Source: Heliocidaris erythrogramma (Eukaryota; Echinodermata; Echinoidea; Camarodonta; Echinometridae). Taken from it: a stretch of DNA of 64,000 bases. Both the position numbers and the translations under genes were made by a program. The DNA is taken from the NCBI GenBank assembly GCA_025617745.1, contig CM046853.1, positions 61,270,616 to 61,334,615 of the forward strand, given 5' to 3'. The notes beneath the pieces were generated by a model. The model saw nothing but the letters and a program-made list of their open reading frames with translations. It was not told the origin of the DNA and did no database searches. Below are positions 1 to 12,579 of the stretch, one piece after another (within the stretch, counting starts at the first letter, position 1; the number at the start of each line of letters is the position of its first letter).

Positions 1-306
1 GACAAACCCTGTAATGTTTCTGGATTTCAAACTGTGATTTTCAACAATTTATTTAAAACTGCAGCCAAACAAAAATAAATTCGAGGAGAAATGTATTGCC
101 ATGTTATGTTACTTAATATGGAATTATACGTTTTTAATTTTAATTTTTTGTAAATGCCTATTCAAGTTTTGGTCTGTTTTTAGAAAACTATCCTTCTGCA
201 AATGACGAGGGATTTGGGGGCAGAGAACATCGATTGATCGAATGAAGCCGAAGAAAAATTCAGCGACGCATGAAATGTGAGGAGAGAATGTAACAGAATT
301 GTAAAA

Positions 307-348
307 GAGAAGAGAGAGAGAGAGAGAGAGAGATATCGGGGGGGGGGG
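307..348. repeat. (GA)n microsatellite followed by poly(G)
   Basis: A GA dinucleotide run (about 307-332) is followed by an 11-base G homopolymer (338-348). The surrounding 1-900 is AT-rich and shows no convincing coding signal. Confidence 0.9.
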
Positions 349-940
349 CGCAAACAGACAACCAGAAGCGCAGTTCCATATTATAAGCTGTAAACTGACA
401 ACCATTCTGGGGAGGGGGGTTGGTAGTACTTTAAACTGGCATTAAGTTTCAAATAACTGATATCATTGTAAAGGGTGAGACGGTGCAAGTGCTATAACAT
501 AAACATTATGAAATGATAGCTTCTTGTGGATAGAAGGCTAAGACAGCAAAATGATTTCCGCGATGGAAGATAATTCGACATACATTTCTGCCAATAAACT
601 CGTTTAGAATTGAGTTCTTATCTTTGTTTTCTAATCTTTCACATTCTAATATATGGTATTTTATAGCACAAGCAATAAGATTTACACAGGTTAAATCAAC
701 TTTTAAAAATATGTGCGAATTTCCCCCCAAAGTGGCATTGCAAAAAGGAAATACAGACACGAGACAAAGAGAGATAATAAATGATAAGTGCAGAAGCAAG
801 CATAAACTGGGAAGTAGCCAAAAAGAATTGGTCTGTATTAGTGCCAATCCTCTGCTCCACTGCAGTCCAGAATCATATTGATATTGCAGATTTGGTCATT
901 TTAGACCTATACATTTAAAAACACGCACTCCACTGGGGGT

Positions 941-988
941 GGGGGGGGGGGACAGACTGGATGCAACAATGGGGTGCCCCCCCCCCCC
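941..988. repeat. Opposed poly(G) and poly(C) tracts
   Basis: Eleven Gs at 941-951 are followed 25 bases later by twelve Cs at 977-988. The two tracts could pair with each other as a small hairpin, or the region could form G-quadruplex structure. Confidence 0.85.
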
Positions 989-1009
989 ACTTGAATAGAA
1001 TTCCTGTTT

Positions 1010-1181
1010 GGATTTGCGCCCATGGGCTGGAATACTCCCCAGGGCGCGGAGAATGTGCATACATTGTGTGCGGGCATGCCAGAATCCGATGACCAGGGTA
1101 ATAATATATCTGTAAAGCGCTTAGAGACATCTCCGATGTATTAGGCGCTATATAAAAGCTGAATATTATTATTATTATTAC
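1010..1181 (+). repeat. Dispersed retroelement-like tail with (ATT)n end
   Basis: The segment ends in a GCGCTATATAAA-type sequence followed by an ATT trinucleotide run, the kind of tail common at the 3' end of dispersed SINE/LINE copies in marine invertebrates. A diverged copy in reverse orientation is at about 11517-11780: both share blocks around ACATTGTGTRCGGG, AATCCGATG and AAAGCRCTTAGAGA. Being present twice in opposite orientation with a microsatellite tail is direct evidence of a mobile family. Superfamily assignment is inference. Confidence 0.65.
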
Positions 1182-1974
1182 CGGGTAGGCTAGCTACAGC
1201 AACCGACATTAGATCACTAGCAACATAACTTGTTTACCTCATATAGCTGATCAAAGGTATATGATCGGTCACGCGTACATATGATCTCTACTTACACATT
1301 TTACGTCTTGTGCAATAAAACAACTTTGCCTATATATGTCATGTATACGTCCAAAGTACATTCTGCTCATAATTATTTGTAACCCATTTTTAACTTATAT
1401 ATGTATTCTAAGAAATACGAAATATTTAAAACTTCCCCGAATGTTTTTTTATGCATTCATTTTTTTTTAAAATGCCAATCGCATCGGCGTGAGTGTGTTT
1501 ACGTGCCTGTCGGGTGACTAAAGCTAGCTGTTTGAAACACAACATGACACGATTTCACATACTTAAGACTTAGCAAACAGTAAAAACCAATAATGGACCA
1601 AATCGTAGGATCTTCACAAAAAGTGAAGTGCCCCGATGTGGGACTGTTTGTCCAGATAGAGAGGGCAAACATGTCGACTATTGACTAGACTATTGATTTC
1701 TCACTTTACCGCCGCCAGACGCATCCTGTCGACATACAACAATGCTCCACACAACGATTCTGGGTACCAATGTATTTATGTTGGGACATAATACGTCAAC
1801 AAATACTGCCTTCAGTAACATTTTACTCCACGTTAACCCTCTGATTACCACCGATCCAACATTACATTTAGTTTGCACGTCGCATTCCACAATAATATAA
1901 CCCACTGACTCAAAAAGCCAATAACTCTAAGCCTATACTCTGCGTCCCCCCCAAAAAGTTCACAGTGGGGAAAA

Positions 1975-2395
1975 GTTTCCCCAAATAAATATTTCTGCAT
2001 ATTTTCAATAAATTTTAATTATTTTACATGGAGATAGTTTAGGGTTACTCCAATGCCATAACACCCAAAAATCTGACTAGTAAAGGCATGAGTGATTTAA
2101 AACTACTTTTGTGAAAGGGTGCAAAAATTCAGACTTGGTATTTGTTCTGGCTGGTATCACAACAAGGTTGAGAATCGTTAAAAATTGACAGTTTAAAAAA
2201 GTCTCCCCAATTGAATATTTCAAAATATTTTCAGGAAAATTTCATACCTGTGATTAGCTTAGGGTCTCTTGTATTAAATTACACCGAAATATCTGATAAT
2301 ATTTTACGCTTGGGTGAGCAAACGCCAATTTTGTATCCATTCTTGACAAATGCTTGTTTTTGTTTTGGCTGGTATCAGCCAAGTTGAGAGTAATA
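1975..2395. repeat. Diverged tandem duplication (~210 bp unit)
   Basis: Two successive blocks (about 1975-2180 and 2200-2395) share the order: TCCCCAA, AATATTTC...ATATTTTCA, TTAGGGT, ACACC(C/G)AAA, TTTGTTYTGGCTGGTATCA and AAG(G)TTGAGA. They are an old direct duplication of non-coding DNA. Confidence 0.6.
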
Positions 2396-4466
2396 AAAAG
2401 ACTTAGAAATTTTATATTCTGCGACGCACTGTAAAGATTGTTCATAAATCACAATTTAGTTTAACAGTTTTCTTTTTTTTCAGGGAGGGGGTGTCTACCA
2501 GTACCATTACAGGGAAGGTATACGCAATAAGCCTTCCTTGATGGCCCAACATTTTATCAAAATTAAGTGATGCCTCCGAGTAAAAAGCACAGTTTTGTGC
2601 ATATGTGAGAATTTTGGAAATATTTTTGGACTAAATTCGACATTAGATTTATCTTGAGATCCCGGTATAACACCAACGGAGTATGTTTTCAGTATTTCCA
2701 TTTATGAGCCGTTTCCATATCTATGGAATATTTCCCCACCTGTTTTATATTTTAGCTTAGAAGTGTGAAGTACAATGAGAAATACATTATCATCACGTTT
2801 ATCACTCGAATGTGAACACTTGTTACAAACAAATTTAATTCAAATCCACAAAGCTTTCTTGTTGCTGATTTTTAACTGTATAGAAACTTAAAACAACATT
2901 AGAACACGGGGAGTCTGCTAATCATGAAGAGAAAGCAAAGAAAGATGAATATTGGACTCATATTTCCTATACCGATGTGCTCTACATAGGCTGTATCAGG
3001 TGCATACTTATCATATCTGCCATTATCAGTATCATGATTATAGCATTCGCATTTCATTTTCAGCCACTGGAAAATGATATAGGAAATCATCGTATTTGGA
3101 AAACAGCATTTTTAATCAAACAATTAAAGAGGTGTTTATTATCATGATTGTAGCATGTTAGTGGAAAAACTAGAGAAATATTCATTTTCACTGGACGGGA
3201 AATCGATAAGCATGTGTAGAAGAGAAGATTCCATCGAAAATTACAAAGAAAGAAAAAAAAATGAAATGAAACTTTGACTGGAGAGAGGTAAAAGATGGTA
3301 GCCTGTAACCAAGCCGAGATTGGATGTTACCTTCTCCTTTAGCAGGAGTGAGAAGAGATGTTGTCTGATCAACGAATGGAGCAGGTTCATAAATCCTGGG
3401 CCATATTTCCATCAAGTTCAGGAAATATTAGGAATCTGTGTCTGCTCAGTCCAGTGTTGCCATAGTAATGAATAAGACTATACTAGCTCTCTCTCTCACC
3501 CTTCTCAGTTTGAACACATCGCTTCGATCTCTTAAACCGCTACAACCTGTTCCCTCAAAACCACTACAGCGGGTGCCCCCAAAGACAAAGACGGCAAACT
3601 ACCACATTCAAGATCAAGTTGATCGAATTTCTGACTCGTTCGCACCCGCCGAAAACTGCCTTATGAGCTGGTGCAATGTTTACACGACATCAACATAGGC
3701 GGTGAATGTACATGTCATGTTTATTCAGTAAACTTGTGTAAATTGAAAGAAGTATTGATTAAATGGTCGTGTGGTTTTGTCAGACACGCTGTGTCTATCC
3801 CCAAATGTTTTGATGTTCATCTTGTCCTTTGTTTCACCAACATTCGCTCAAACAAAAGCACCCGTATTGAACATCGTCAGTGTCGAGAGACCATGCATGA
3901 GACACGATGTATTGATTTTCAACACTATGTCTCCCCAATGTTGGTCAACAAGATCATCTGACGATCATGTTCTTTCTCATGTTAGTCTAAAGATCATTAA
4001 AGACACTAGTCTTGGCGGTTTGTAAAAAAAAATCGATAAAACATTACTTTGGCGTGATAGAGAACCCCTCTTTGACATTATCTTAACCTTGGCACGTTCA
4101 CTACTATCATTCGGACAGGTCTCAAAGCTACGGCGGCTACTTCTGGAGATACATTTTCCTCAAACCATCTCTAGAAGGTGTGACGTGACGTGACATTGCG
4201 ATGTTGAAGAAGATCTAAAGAGAATTCATGGAATCAATTAAAGCGAAATAAGAGACGGGGGCAATACTATATTGCTACTGGTGGAGGACTAAGTAAGAAA
4301 AGGTACTTCATGCCACGTCAAGTTTTACATGATACTCCCAATAATTTATTTTTTTCTTTTTGAAATTACAATGTAAGTTCGTAATGATCAGATGATAGTG
4401 CTAAATGTTGTTATACAGTCATAAATATGAGAGCACGACAGGCCACACAATGCTGTGACATCGTTA

Positions 4467-4702
4467 AATAGACCTGTTTACTAAGTGATTCAAATTTTAT
4501 GCATACTCTTGAAACAAAGGTTGTTCTTGACAACCTGAAAGCTTGCCAGAGCCTTGTCAGACATAGCAACAAGTAATGTATGCAAACTGGATTCCAAGTA
4601 TTGTAGTTCATTCATTAATAACAGGTTAATGGAATACCTCGTTAATAGGTCCCCAGGAAAGAAACATCCATAAATTTGAATCACTTAGTAAACAGGTCTA
4701 TT
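4467..4702. mobile_element. 236-bp MITE-like element with perfect 31-bp inverted ends
   Basis: 4467-4497 and 4672-4702 are exact reverse complements (AATAGACCTGTTTACTAAGT... and its mirror). The 174-bp interior has no coding capacity. Short length and perfect terminal inverted repeats fit a miniature inverted-repeat transposable element. I could not find a clear target-site duplication, so the superfamily is unassigned. Confidence 0.7.
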
Positions 4703-5196
4703 GAGCAAGTGGCATCTCTTTCTTCCACAGAATAGAACGAATCTTAATCTTATACACGAGGGGAGAAAACAATGGTTGCGTTTTTACACCATCGCTACAC
4801 ATCATCACAATGACATGATTCGAGTTTGGAAGTGGCAACTTTGACGAGGTAACCAATCTCACGTTGAACTCGAACCCGACATCTGTGTGTTGATATGTAT
4901 TCGGCGTCGTGTGTTACCATGACAACATGTATCGCACGTGTTCGAGTCGACGTCAGCTGTCGGTGAGATGTGTTGTGTCGTAGTCTCAGTCACTAAACCC
5001 GACTTTAATGTGGATCATATGAGATTGGACGTTCGTCTACAACTGCAATGTCGAACCGAAAAAGGGCAGATATCCTTCCATGCTTCTAATTCACATGTAT
5101 TGACCTTTAACAATTTGGTATATGAAATTGATTTCCATCGCCGATACTTTTTTAACCGTGCTAATTTACGACTGCCCCTTCAGGCTTTCGATCTGT

Positions 5197-5258
5197 CTGT
5201 CTCTCTCCCCCCCCCCCCCCCTCTCTCTCTCTCTCACACAACACTCACACACCCACAC
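5197..5258. repeat. Compound microsatellite poly(C)-(CT)n-(CA)n
   Basis: Fourteen Cs (5207-5220) are followed by a CT run and then CA-rich repeats. The open frames crossing it owe their length to the low-complexity sequence and are not genes. Confidence 0.9.
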
Positions 5259-5905
5259 TCTAATTTTATCTTTATTTTCCCATCTCTCTCTCTTATTAAT
5301 GCAGTGATTTGAGGTCAGATTACAGTTATGATTCAAACAAAACCAATGCATATATTGCATACAGTGACAGATTTTTTTGAGTAAAGAAATAAATGATCAC
5401 GTTCACTTTCATCTCTGGAATCGAATTACATCTGAAATAATGTAGGTCATGTACAAGCAGGTCAATATCAAGTACAAGTAATAAAAACTAAACTTCCTCC
5501 GAGTGACAAATAGCTTCGCATGTAAAGCAGTTGTAATACATGCATGGCGAAAAATTAAAATGCAGCGCAATTTTTAAGCATGGCGAGCTTCAAGGACAAG
5601 CCTAGACTATCCATTAATGGATTGACCCCTTGAACCCCAGAAAAGAAGAATTAAAAAATAACTCATGGTAAAATTGGTCGATAATCTCATGATGAATCCA
5701 TCGGCCGGGTCCATTAAGTCTTTCCTCTTCATTATTCTCACACGAGTCATGACAGTAACGGATCGGTGTTTATTTTTACACAACACAATAGAAATGCTAG
5801 GTTGTGATCGTGTTTGACAGAACGAGCAGGTGGTCGAGCAACATGAACAAGCTCTTACCTGACACCTACATCAGGGGCATAGTAGGAACATTGATGATTT
5901 GTCAC

Positions 5906-5930
5906 GGGGGGGGGGGGGGGGGGGGGGGGG
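5906..5930. repeat. 25-base poly(G) homopolymer
   Basis: Twenty-five consecutive Gs, the longest homopolymer in the window apart from the N gap. Its exact length in an assembly is unreliable. Confidence 0.95.
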
Positions 5931-6684
5931 TTGTCAGACAAAAATTACCGACAAGCGGACAGGGCAGCATAGTTTTTGCCAATAATGAAATGAGAAAGTC
6001 AAAGAGTTTTCAGACGATAATATCCACGAAACTATTTAATCTTAAAATTTGACAAGAGACAGAAGGACATTTTTGGTAGAAGGTAGCTCATATCATCCTC
6101 CCCTCTTCGAGCGCCTCCCCTGAGCTATTATGATGGCAAACTTGTTTATTACACGGTGTCCACACTGGATCTATATAGCCATGTGTTATCACTTTTGATG
6201 GTCATTAATCAATACGGATTTTAAATTGTGTATGAGTTCTGGAGAACGTGTAAGTGTGTACATCATATCAGCATCATTAGATTTCAGGTGCTGTTGAAAA
6301 TATGAAAAACGTTGTTTGAATATAATTATAATGAGCTATTTCAGTAACCACAAAAACTCTACCCAACTTTAACAACTATCGGGTGAACATGTTCTTCTTC
6401 TCTCACATAAAAAATATATTGTTTTCGTTTAGTTCAAGTAAATAAATCTATGGTGATCATATAAACTCGTACAGAAAGAACCCAGTGAAAGAACAAGATT
6501 CATTACCAACAAGGCGAGCCTGTATATACAGAAGAGTAAAATTGCTATGTGAGTATAAAATACTAGGACATACTTTCGAAATAAATTTCTATAGTGAAGT
6601 TTTATTGAATATCCTACTCAAATATATATTAAAAATCTCCATTATGCAATTCGCAAAACAAGCATCCTTCACTCAAATTCTGTG

Positions 6685-7310
6685 CAAAGTTTGCATTTTT
6701 GATAGACGACCCACTTTAATTTTGAAGATTCATATTCTGTATCTCAAATACTTTTACTCCCTATATAACGTATAAGTACTTCTTTGGTGTGTCTTTGAAG
6801 TTTGCATTTTTAGTAGACGACCCACTTTACTTTTGTAGATTCATACCTTGTGCCCTGTGTTGATCACTTCCGAATGGTCCACTGGGAACTATGACTGGAA
6901 GTATAACTTGGGGCTTGACGAGAGTGAGTATTTTATGATGAAGATTTGGTTCTATCTACTAGGGTTATGCGATTTGGCTCAGTTGTTGGGTTGCAGATTT
7001 GAATACTGTTCTGGATTTAATGTCCACATTCTGTTGGGGTAGATCATTCCAGGGCTTTTCTACTTCAGTGAAGAAGGATTCTGCAAATGGTGTTGATGAG
7101 TACTGAAAGACGGTACATTATTTATCATGTGTCCGTCTACTTACTGAGCCTTTACTCTGGAGGTAATCTTGTTGCGGAATATCCAGCTCTGTCCAGCTCT
7201 GTCTTATCTATACATGTCTTATCTGACAAATCAGTGGACTCTTCTGTATCTTAAATACTTATACTCACTAGAACTTCCTAAGTTCTTTGGTGTGTCTTTG
7301 AAGTAATTTT
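6685..7310. repeat. Local duplicated segments
   Basis: A block containing TTTGCATTTTT..TAGACGACCCACTTTA..TTTTG.AGATTCAT occurs at about 6690-6732 and 6800-6845. A second block (CTTCTGTATCT.AAATACTT...TTCTTTGGTGTGTCTTTGAAG) occurs near 6734-6800 and 7235-7302. Non-coding duplication; no gene seen. Confidence 0.55.
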
Positions 7311-8411
7311 TAATCATCAGATCATGAAGGTTCTATTTTTCTTCATGTCCTATTTTAAGTTATCATCGATGGTGTTACTGATGATGTGCTTGAACTACCG
7401 CACATTCTGTTTGTTTTGTCTGGAGAGGAGATGAATTAATGTTAGTCTTTTAGAAATGATATTGTTAGATAGTAAGCAAGCAGATAGATACTATAACTTG
7501 GCGGAAGGAAAACGAATGCGTAGGTAAAACAAGGATTTCCAGTTCATCTTGTGAATTAGTTAATTAATCTGGTTTTGAAGATCTCAAATTGGGCGGAAAT
7601 GTAAATTTTCAAATTTATTTTTTTTACTTTTACTGTCGAAGTATTTTCATTTCGATACTTATTCAACGGAAATCATTTTTTCAACCATGAGGAGGGGATC
7701 CAATGTATTTGCACTTGTAAACGGAATACAAATGACTGGCTATATAGTTTCAATATAGGCCTGCAAATCACCCGACTTTTAATTTTGAATGATATTTTTC
7801 CCATTTTAACCAGGCATGATCCAGCCAAGTTCAAGTACGACTGCTGCACATTCAGAAGAGATAGATGCGACCTTCAAAATCCATGGTTTTACCCCCAAAT
7901 AACAGAAGAGTCCACTCATTTGTCAGTTAAGGAGCTATAGTACATGTACTATACATTTACACACCAGATAAAATCTTAATGTTACCATGCATGCATGCAG
8001 TTCTATATTTTCGAGAACAACAAAATTTTACACCAAGCGTGTAACCTTACCTTTGTGCCATCCATTTATATGTCATGTTATGTGCCAGCGATGTTTCAGC
8101 AATGCATGGCTTGCTTACTGGCAACAAATCACAACATTTCCAAAAAAAATTCTTGTTAAAACTTCAGGAGAAAAACTTGAATATTACTTTGTTTCACTAA
8201 ACGATATCGGATGAGCATAGATCACACTTGGATAGGACCCGAGATACGCCGTCGGCGTGGAGTCTTGAAGAAGAAATCACGGGCTTCAGTTTCTGAAGAT
8301 CATGGCACGTAACATCAATGTATTCATAAGTTGTGTTTGCTTCGCTACTCTGTGTGTATTAAACAGCCGTATTACAAGCGATTGTCGTTTTTGGTTACCA
8401 TACGGGACGTC

Positions 8412-8663
8412 CTAACTCTGCCAATCCAACAATAGAACTTTTCGAGGCGCCCTATTCATTCCCGCTTGCTTTCGTATGGTTGGCTGGATCTTCTGTTCTC
8501 GCTTAAACCGTAATAATCTTGGGTCAGAATACTCAAAAGCTACTGGTAATTTCGGAGAAACATGCCAAATACTTTGCGTCGCAAAGAATTCGGTTAGGGT
8601 TGAGTCAGTCCCATCCATGCATTTTAGCGAGTATTGCGCCTTTTTAGTAAGAAGTTCAACCAC
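8412..8663 (-). CDS. Small unrecognised protein (83 aa candidate)
   Basis: An uninterrupted 83-codon minus-strand frame, starting ATG-GTT-GAA and ending in DWQS-stop. Unlike neighbouring frames its composition is protein-like and not low complexity: basic overall, with a central aromatic/proline segment (WHVSPKLPVAFEY, about residues 33-45) and a lysine/arginine-rich C-terminal third. There is no signal peptide and no membrane segment. An RFX/X-box-like palindrome lies 63 bp upstream of the ATG, the distance typical of ciliary gene promoters, and the local DNA (8.2-8.9 kb) is GC-richer than its surroundings. That suggests a small ciliary or sperm-flagellar protein, but this is inference from one motif. 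It could also be a fortuitous frame or the first exon of a longer gene. I do not recognise the family. Confidence 0.38.
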   Translation of the reverse strand: MVELLTKKAQYSLKCMDGTDSTLTEFFATQSIWHVSPKLPVAFEYSDPRLLRFKREQKIQPTIRKQAGMNRAPRKVLLLDWQS

Positions 8664-8726
8664 AGCATTTGTCGTTTGCTAGTACTCCGAAACCGCCGGT
8701 AAGTCCGTTGAATTTCATTGACAGTG

Positions 8727-8739
8727 GTTGCTAGGCGAC
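8727..8739 (-). promoter_or_regulatory. RFX/X-box-like site
   Basis: The plus strand reads GTTGCTAGGCGAC, an imperfect palindrome differing by one base in the core from the RFX dimer site GTTGCYAGGCAAC. RFX factors control ciliary genes in animals, usually through sites within about 150 bp of the start codon. The site lies between the 83-aa minus-strand candidate gene and a good splice-donor context (GCCG/GTAAGT, plus, at 8698/8699), so it could serve transcription in either direction. Confidence 0.45.
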
Positions 8740-9132
8740 GGAGATGTGATCTTTGGGGGTGATGATGATGACCCTCCCTGGAGCGGAGGGTGACCTATCT
8801 GGTTGAAGTAGCCCTCCCGCGGCTTCCTCGATGGGGGTAATAATACGAGAGATGAGGGGGTGATGACATCTCTGACTGCTCACGAATAACCCCCACACTC
8901 GAACTTGAGAACATAGCCAAAAGATCCATTAGAACATAGTGACCGGTACGGTACATTTTGTCTTTTTATTTTCCACATATTTCGTTTTTATGACTTTGAT
9001 TTGAAAATGTCACTAGATGGCTAATAATGTCATTATTTAAAAATTGTATCTGTTAAATTAAATACTTTGAATAAATCTTTAAGATTACCGGTATTATAAT
9101 GTCAGTGAAGATTCATGCCTGACTCCAGGACA

Positions 9133-9185
9133 TTCATGCTTCAACTTCCGGTTACGACGAAATCACTGCTCTACCACAGAGCCAT
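9133..9185 (-). repeat. tRNA-derived SINE-like fragment
   Basis: Read on the minus strand, GGCTCTGTGGTAGAGCAGTG matches the D-arm/A-box region of tRNA-derived SINEs and is followed by an anticodon-arm-like stretch. No good B box or full cloverleaf follows, so this is a decayed fragment and not a functional tRNA gene. Confidence 0.35.
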
Positions 9186-9394
9186 TCCTGATTACGCCAG
9201 CTCGCATCTGCTCATGTATAATATAATGCAATTATTGACATCGTATTAAAAAAAGAAACAAGATTCTTGAAATTACTTATTCATAATACCCTGTATGGTT
9301 TATTGCACTTCGAACATTGGTCGTAGCATCATTTGTATCCTGGTGATTGAATTCTACACGGATGCATTTCAAAATGCTAATATCTAAGATGAGT

Positions 9395-9546
9395 TTTGTA
9401 AACAAATTTTTAGGCTTTTACTCCCAGTGTTATAGATCGCATGCTCGATCTGTAATGAAAATCACAAGTCAGAAAAAAAATTTCATTACAGATCGAGCAT
9501 GCGATCTATAACACTGGGAGTAAAAGCCTAAAAATTTGTTTACAAA
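9395..9546. repeat. Perfect 66-bp inverted repeat with 20-bp loop
   Basis: 9395-9460 and 9481-9546 are exact reverse complements over all 66 bases, separated by a 20-base spacer (9461-9480). A transcript would form an uninterrupted 66-bp hairpin. The absence of any mismatch implies a very recent origin, gene conversion or selection. It could be a recent foldback element, a hairpin-RNA locus, or a template-switch event in the genome or during library preparation. Confidence 0.95.
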
Positions 9547-10810
9547 TTAAAATTCCTCCCATTAACCTTCTTCATTTACTAAGATGTATTTTGTTTGATG
9601 GTGTTTGTTCGTTGTTTTTGGTGTATTTTTGCCGCTTTGGTGTTAAGCATTCAGAGTATATGTATTAAACCCTCTACTGTCAGCCCATAATGCGTACGAT
9701 ACTAGTAATACAAAATTATTCCCACAATGGACATTATTATGATCTTTATCAAAACTTTGAAATACTGAGCTCTTTCTGCCGATGAAAATGTCTTTTCTAC
9801 ATTCTGTCAGTGGGTTATCGTCGTTAAAGGGAAATTAACCTCAGCGTATGAATTAGCTTATTTTGAATGGTGTAGTATATGCCTCTTATTTGATACATGC
9901 AATTTCATGTAAAAACACAGGATATAGATATAAATCACTATTTTCCAGCCAAGTTATTGTCTGCTAGCAATAATAAGGGGGCTGCCATTACTTTATGTGT
10001 ACACGAAAATATTTTTCATCCCAAGTAATATTTCCTTCATCGTTAACTTGTAATTGATTTTTAGAGGACAAATATATATTAGATATAGTCACATATTCTG
10101 AAATGTAAGTTTAGTTTTATATATTTTTTAAAAGGTCTTAATTTGTTCATAAAAATATACTTTCTGTACGTGGAGACGGAGAATTGACGTCAAGGACGGA
10201 GACAATCGTAACAATACCAAAACAAAGCGAGGAATCTGCATTACAGGATGGCTATTAGAACTCATGGGTCGTCAATTATCTAGGCCCATGGCCAATAACA
10301 ATCGTAATAAAATCAGAACAAAGCGACGTATCTGTTGTAAAGGTAGGCTATTATCAATGCATATGGTACCTAATGATCCGTGTCATGCACAAAATGGCAG
10401 CCTCCATGGAAAGACGTAGCAGACAATACCGCATCTAGAATATCATGTGGGGTTAATTGTCCTTTAATCACCTCGCAAATCATTTCGACAAATTTCAGCA
10501 AGCGAAGTGTGCCCTCTTTGTCGGCAGATATGTAACATAGAGCCTTTTGCTACATAGCTTATGATGTCTGTTAACGGTGATAAAAATTAAAATATAAATT
10601 AAAAAGCTAGTGCCTTCCGCTCTTTTCTCTTGTTATGGCAATAATTAAAAAGGACACGAAATTCCAACCTAACAATTTGAGAGCAAGTAATGAAAATTCT
10701 ACTACAATGAAGCACCGCCACCGAAAATCTACTCTTAGGACCCCAGTGTATCATTACTAATATATTGTTTACTACATCATAAAACAATTATATTTTTAGT
10801 TTATATGACT

Positions 10811-10886
10811 GATAACAGTGAATTAAACGCGGGCATTGATCTATGCATGATAACAGTGAATTAAACGTGGGCATTGATCTATGCAT
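10811..10886. repeat. 38-bp unit duplicated in tandem
   Basis: 10811-10848 and 10849-10886 (GATAACAGTGAATTAAACGY...) are nearly identical, with one C/T difference. Recent slippage duplication. Confidence 0.9.
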
Positions 10887-11516
10887 CGATTTTTAATACA
10901 CAACGGGAAAATGTATCAGGAACAGATTTGAGCAAACACGTAGTTATGTGGTTCTGCTTGCTTAACATCAGACTAGCGCCCTCTTTAGCTCATAACGGTA
11001 GCGCTATTATTTTATTTTATTTACTTTTCTTTTTGACATGCAATGATCATTTCGTTTTATAGAAAACGTTGAGTTCTGCTTGGAAGGAAAAGTAGAATAT
11101 ATAATTTTTTTCACTCTTTTTATTTTCCCATGGAAGAGTTATCTTAGTATACGTGTCCCATAAAAATACTCTCATTATTTCAATTATGACTTACTCACAG
11201 CTTTATGTATATCTGTGTCCTGCTCTTTTCATTGCTTGTGATTTTCAGCAGTCTTCTTAATTCCTTCAGTTATCATCATTTACTCACACAATAGCTCAAT
11301 ATTGTCGCTATAAAACCTATAGAATTATTTTAATGAAACATTTATCGTTGTATTTTACAGGCCCGAAGGTCCCCCCCCCCCCCATACCCCATATCATTTA
11401 CCACTGTACCTATGGTGTGCTGATTATATCGTGGCTCACGATATTAGACTTACCATATTTTACAGTTTGTTATCTTCATGTAATCTCCTGTTTTATCGGC
11501 GTCTATGATATGTAAA

Positions 11517-11780
11517 TAATAACAACAACAACAATAATAATAATAATAATACCACCAATGATGATGATGATGATGATAATAATAATAATAATAATAATGA
11601 TAATAATAATAATGATTACAACAATAATGTGAACACCATGCATTATTTCTCTAAGTGCTTTAGATTACACCCCAGCCATCGGATTAAGGCTTTCCCGTAC
11701 ACAATGTGTGCACCTTCTTCACTCCCAGGGGAGCGCTCCAGCCAGCCGCCATTTTACAGGCGTGCACAAAGCACTGTGGT
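11517..11780 (-). repeat. Dispersed retroelement-like tail, reverse copy, with ATA/GAT microsatellite
   Basis: A long AAT/ATG trinucleotide tract (11517-11622) leads into a diverged reverse-complement copy of the repeat at 1010-1181. The tail microsatellite sits at the expected 3' end. A 16-base G run follows at 11798-11813. Confidence 0.6.
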
Positions 11781-12538
11781 GTAGATGAAATGCCTGTGGG
11801 GGGGGGGGGGGGGAGGGGGAGCTTTCCAAAACGATACTTGAGTTTTTTAAGGATCTAATGCTCTAACTGACTGGACCTGTCATTTCTTCATCTACAACAA
11901 ATTGATTATCCTCTGAAATCTCTCTTTCCATCTAACGTTAATTGAAATGACAAAACTCTAAAATAGTTTTTCTTTGAAATGAATGTGCTTCTTCTGGATT
12001 AAGCCCCGCAAAATTAACCAAAATCACAAACTATATTCATGACTCTTTCTTTTCTTCTTACAAGAGGAGTATTAGCATGTTGATTGACAATATGCAGAGG
12101 AGTAAAAGATTGATCTGATCTAGTTCACTTTATAGCATAGCCGCAGTGTTTCGTTTGTTTTGACGATTTATCTTCCAGCATCTAACTTTCTATTTTTTCT
12201 ATCATCATGTTCTCTCACGCTCTCTCTCTCTCTCTTGTTGCCTCGTTTAGCAGACTTCTGACATTAGTTAAATTCAACCCATCTAATCCACGAAACCTTG
12301 TCTATAAGGTTATACTTTCCTCCGTATTTACATCAGGAAATGTATTTTTTTAATGGAGCGTGGAGGGTCGAAAGGTTTAACTATTTACATGTATTTTTTG
12401 ATTGCATATTTAATGGGATTATTATTTATCTCTTTCTGTTTACAGTTGTATAATTATTCACCGGCACTCGCTCTGTATTCGCATGTTATATGCGTCCATT
12501 ATTTCTCTCTTTTTATTTTACTCTATCTACTTGATCTA

Positions 12539-12548
<10 letters not shown>

Positions 12549-12579
<31 letters not shown>

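Larger units (their letters stand above)
1..8411. other. Intergenic region without recognisable gene
   Basis: Only short open frames with low-complexity or AT-driven translations occur here. None has splice-compatible structure, a recognisable domain or plausible composition. The contents I can name are the microsatellites, duplications and inverted-repeat element listed separately. It may hold regulatory DNA for flanking genes, but nothing in the sequence proves this. Confidence 0.6.

Noticed and set aside
3438-3698. 86-codon plus-strand frame with a hydrophobic start
   Set aside because: The signal-peptide-like stretch is weak, overlaps other equally open frames, and has no processing sites, cysteine pattern or splice partner.
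9133-9185. A functional tRNA gene
   Set aside because: Only the D-arm-like part matches; no T-arm, acceptor stem or terminator could be paired, so it was kept only as a SINE-like fragment.
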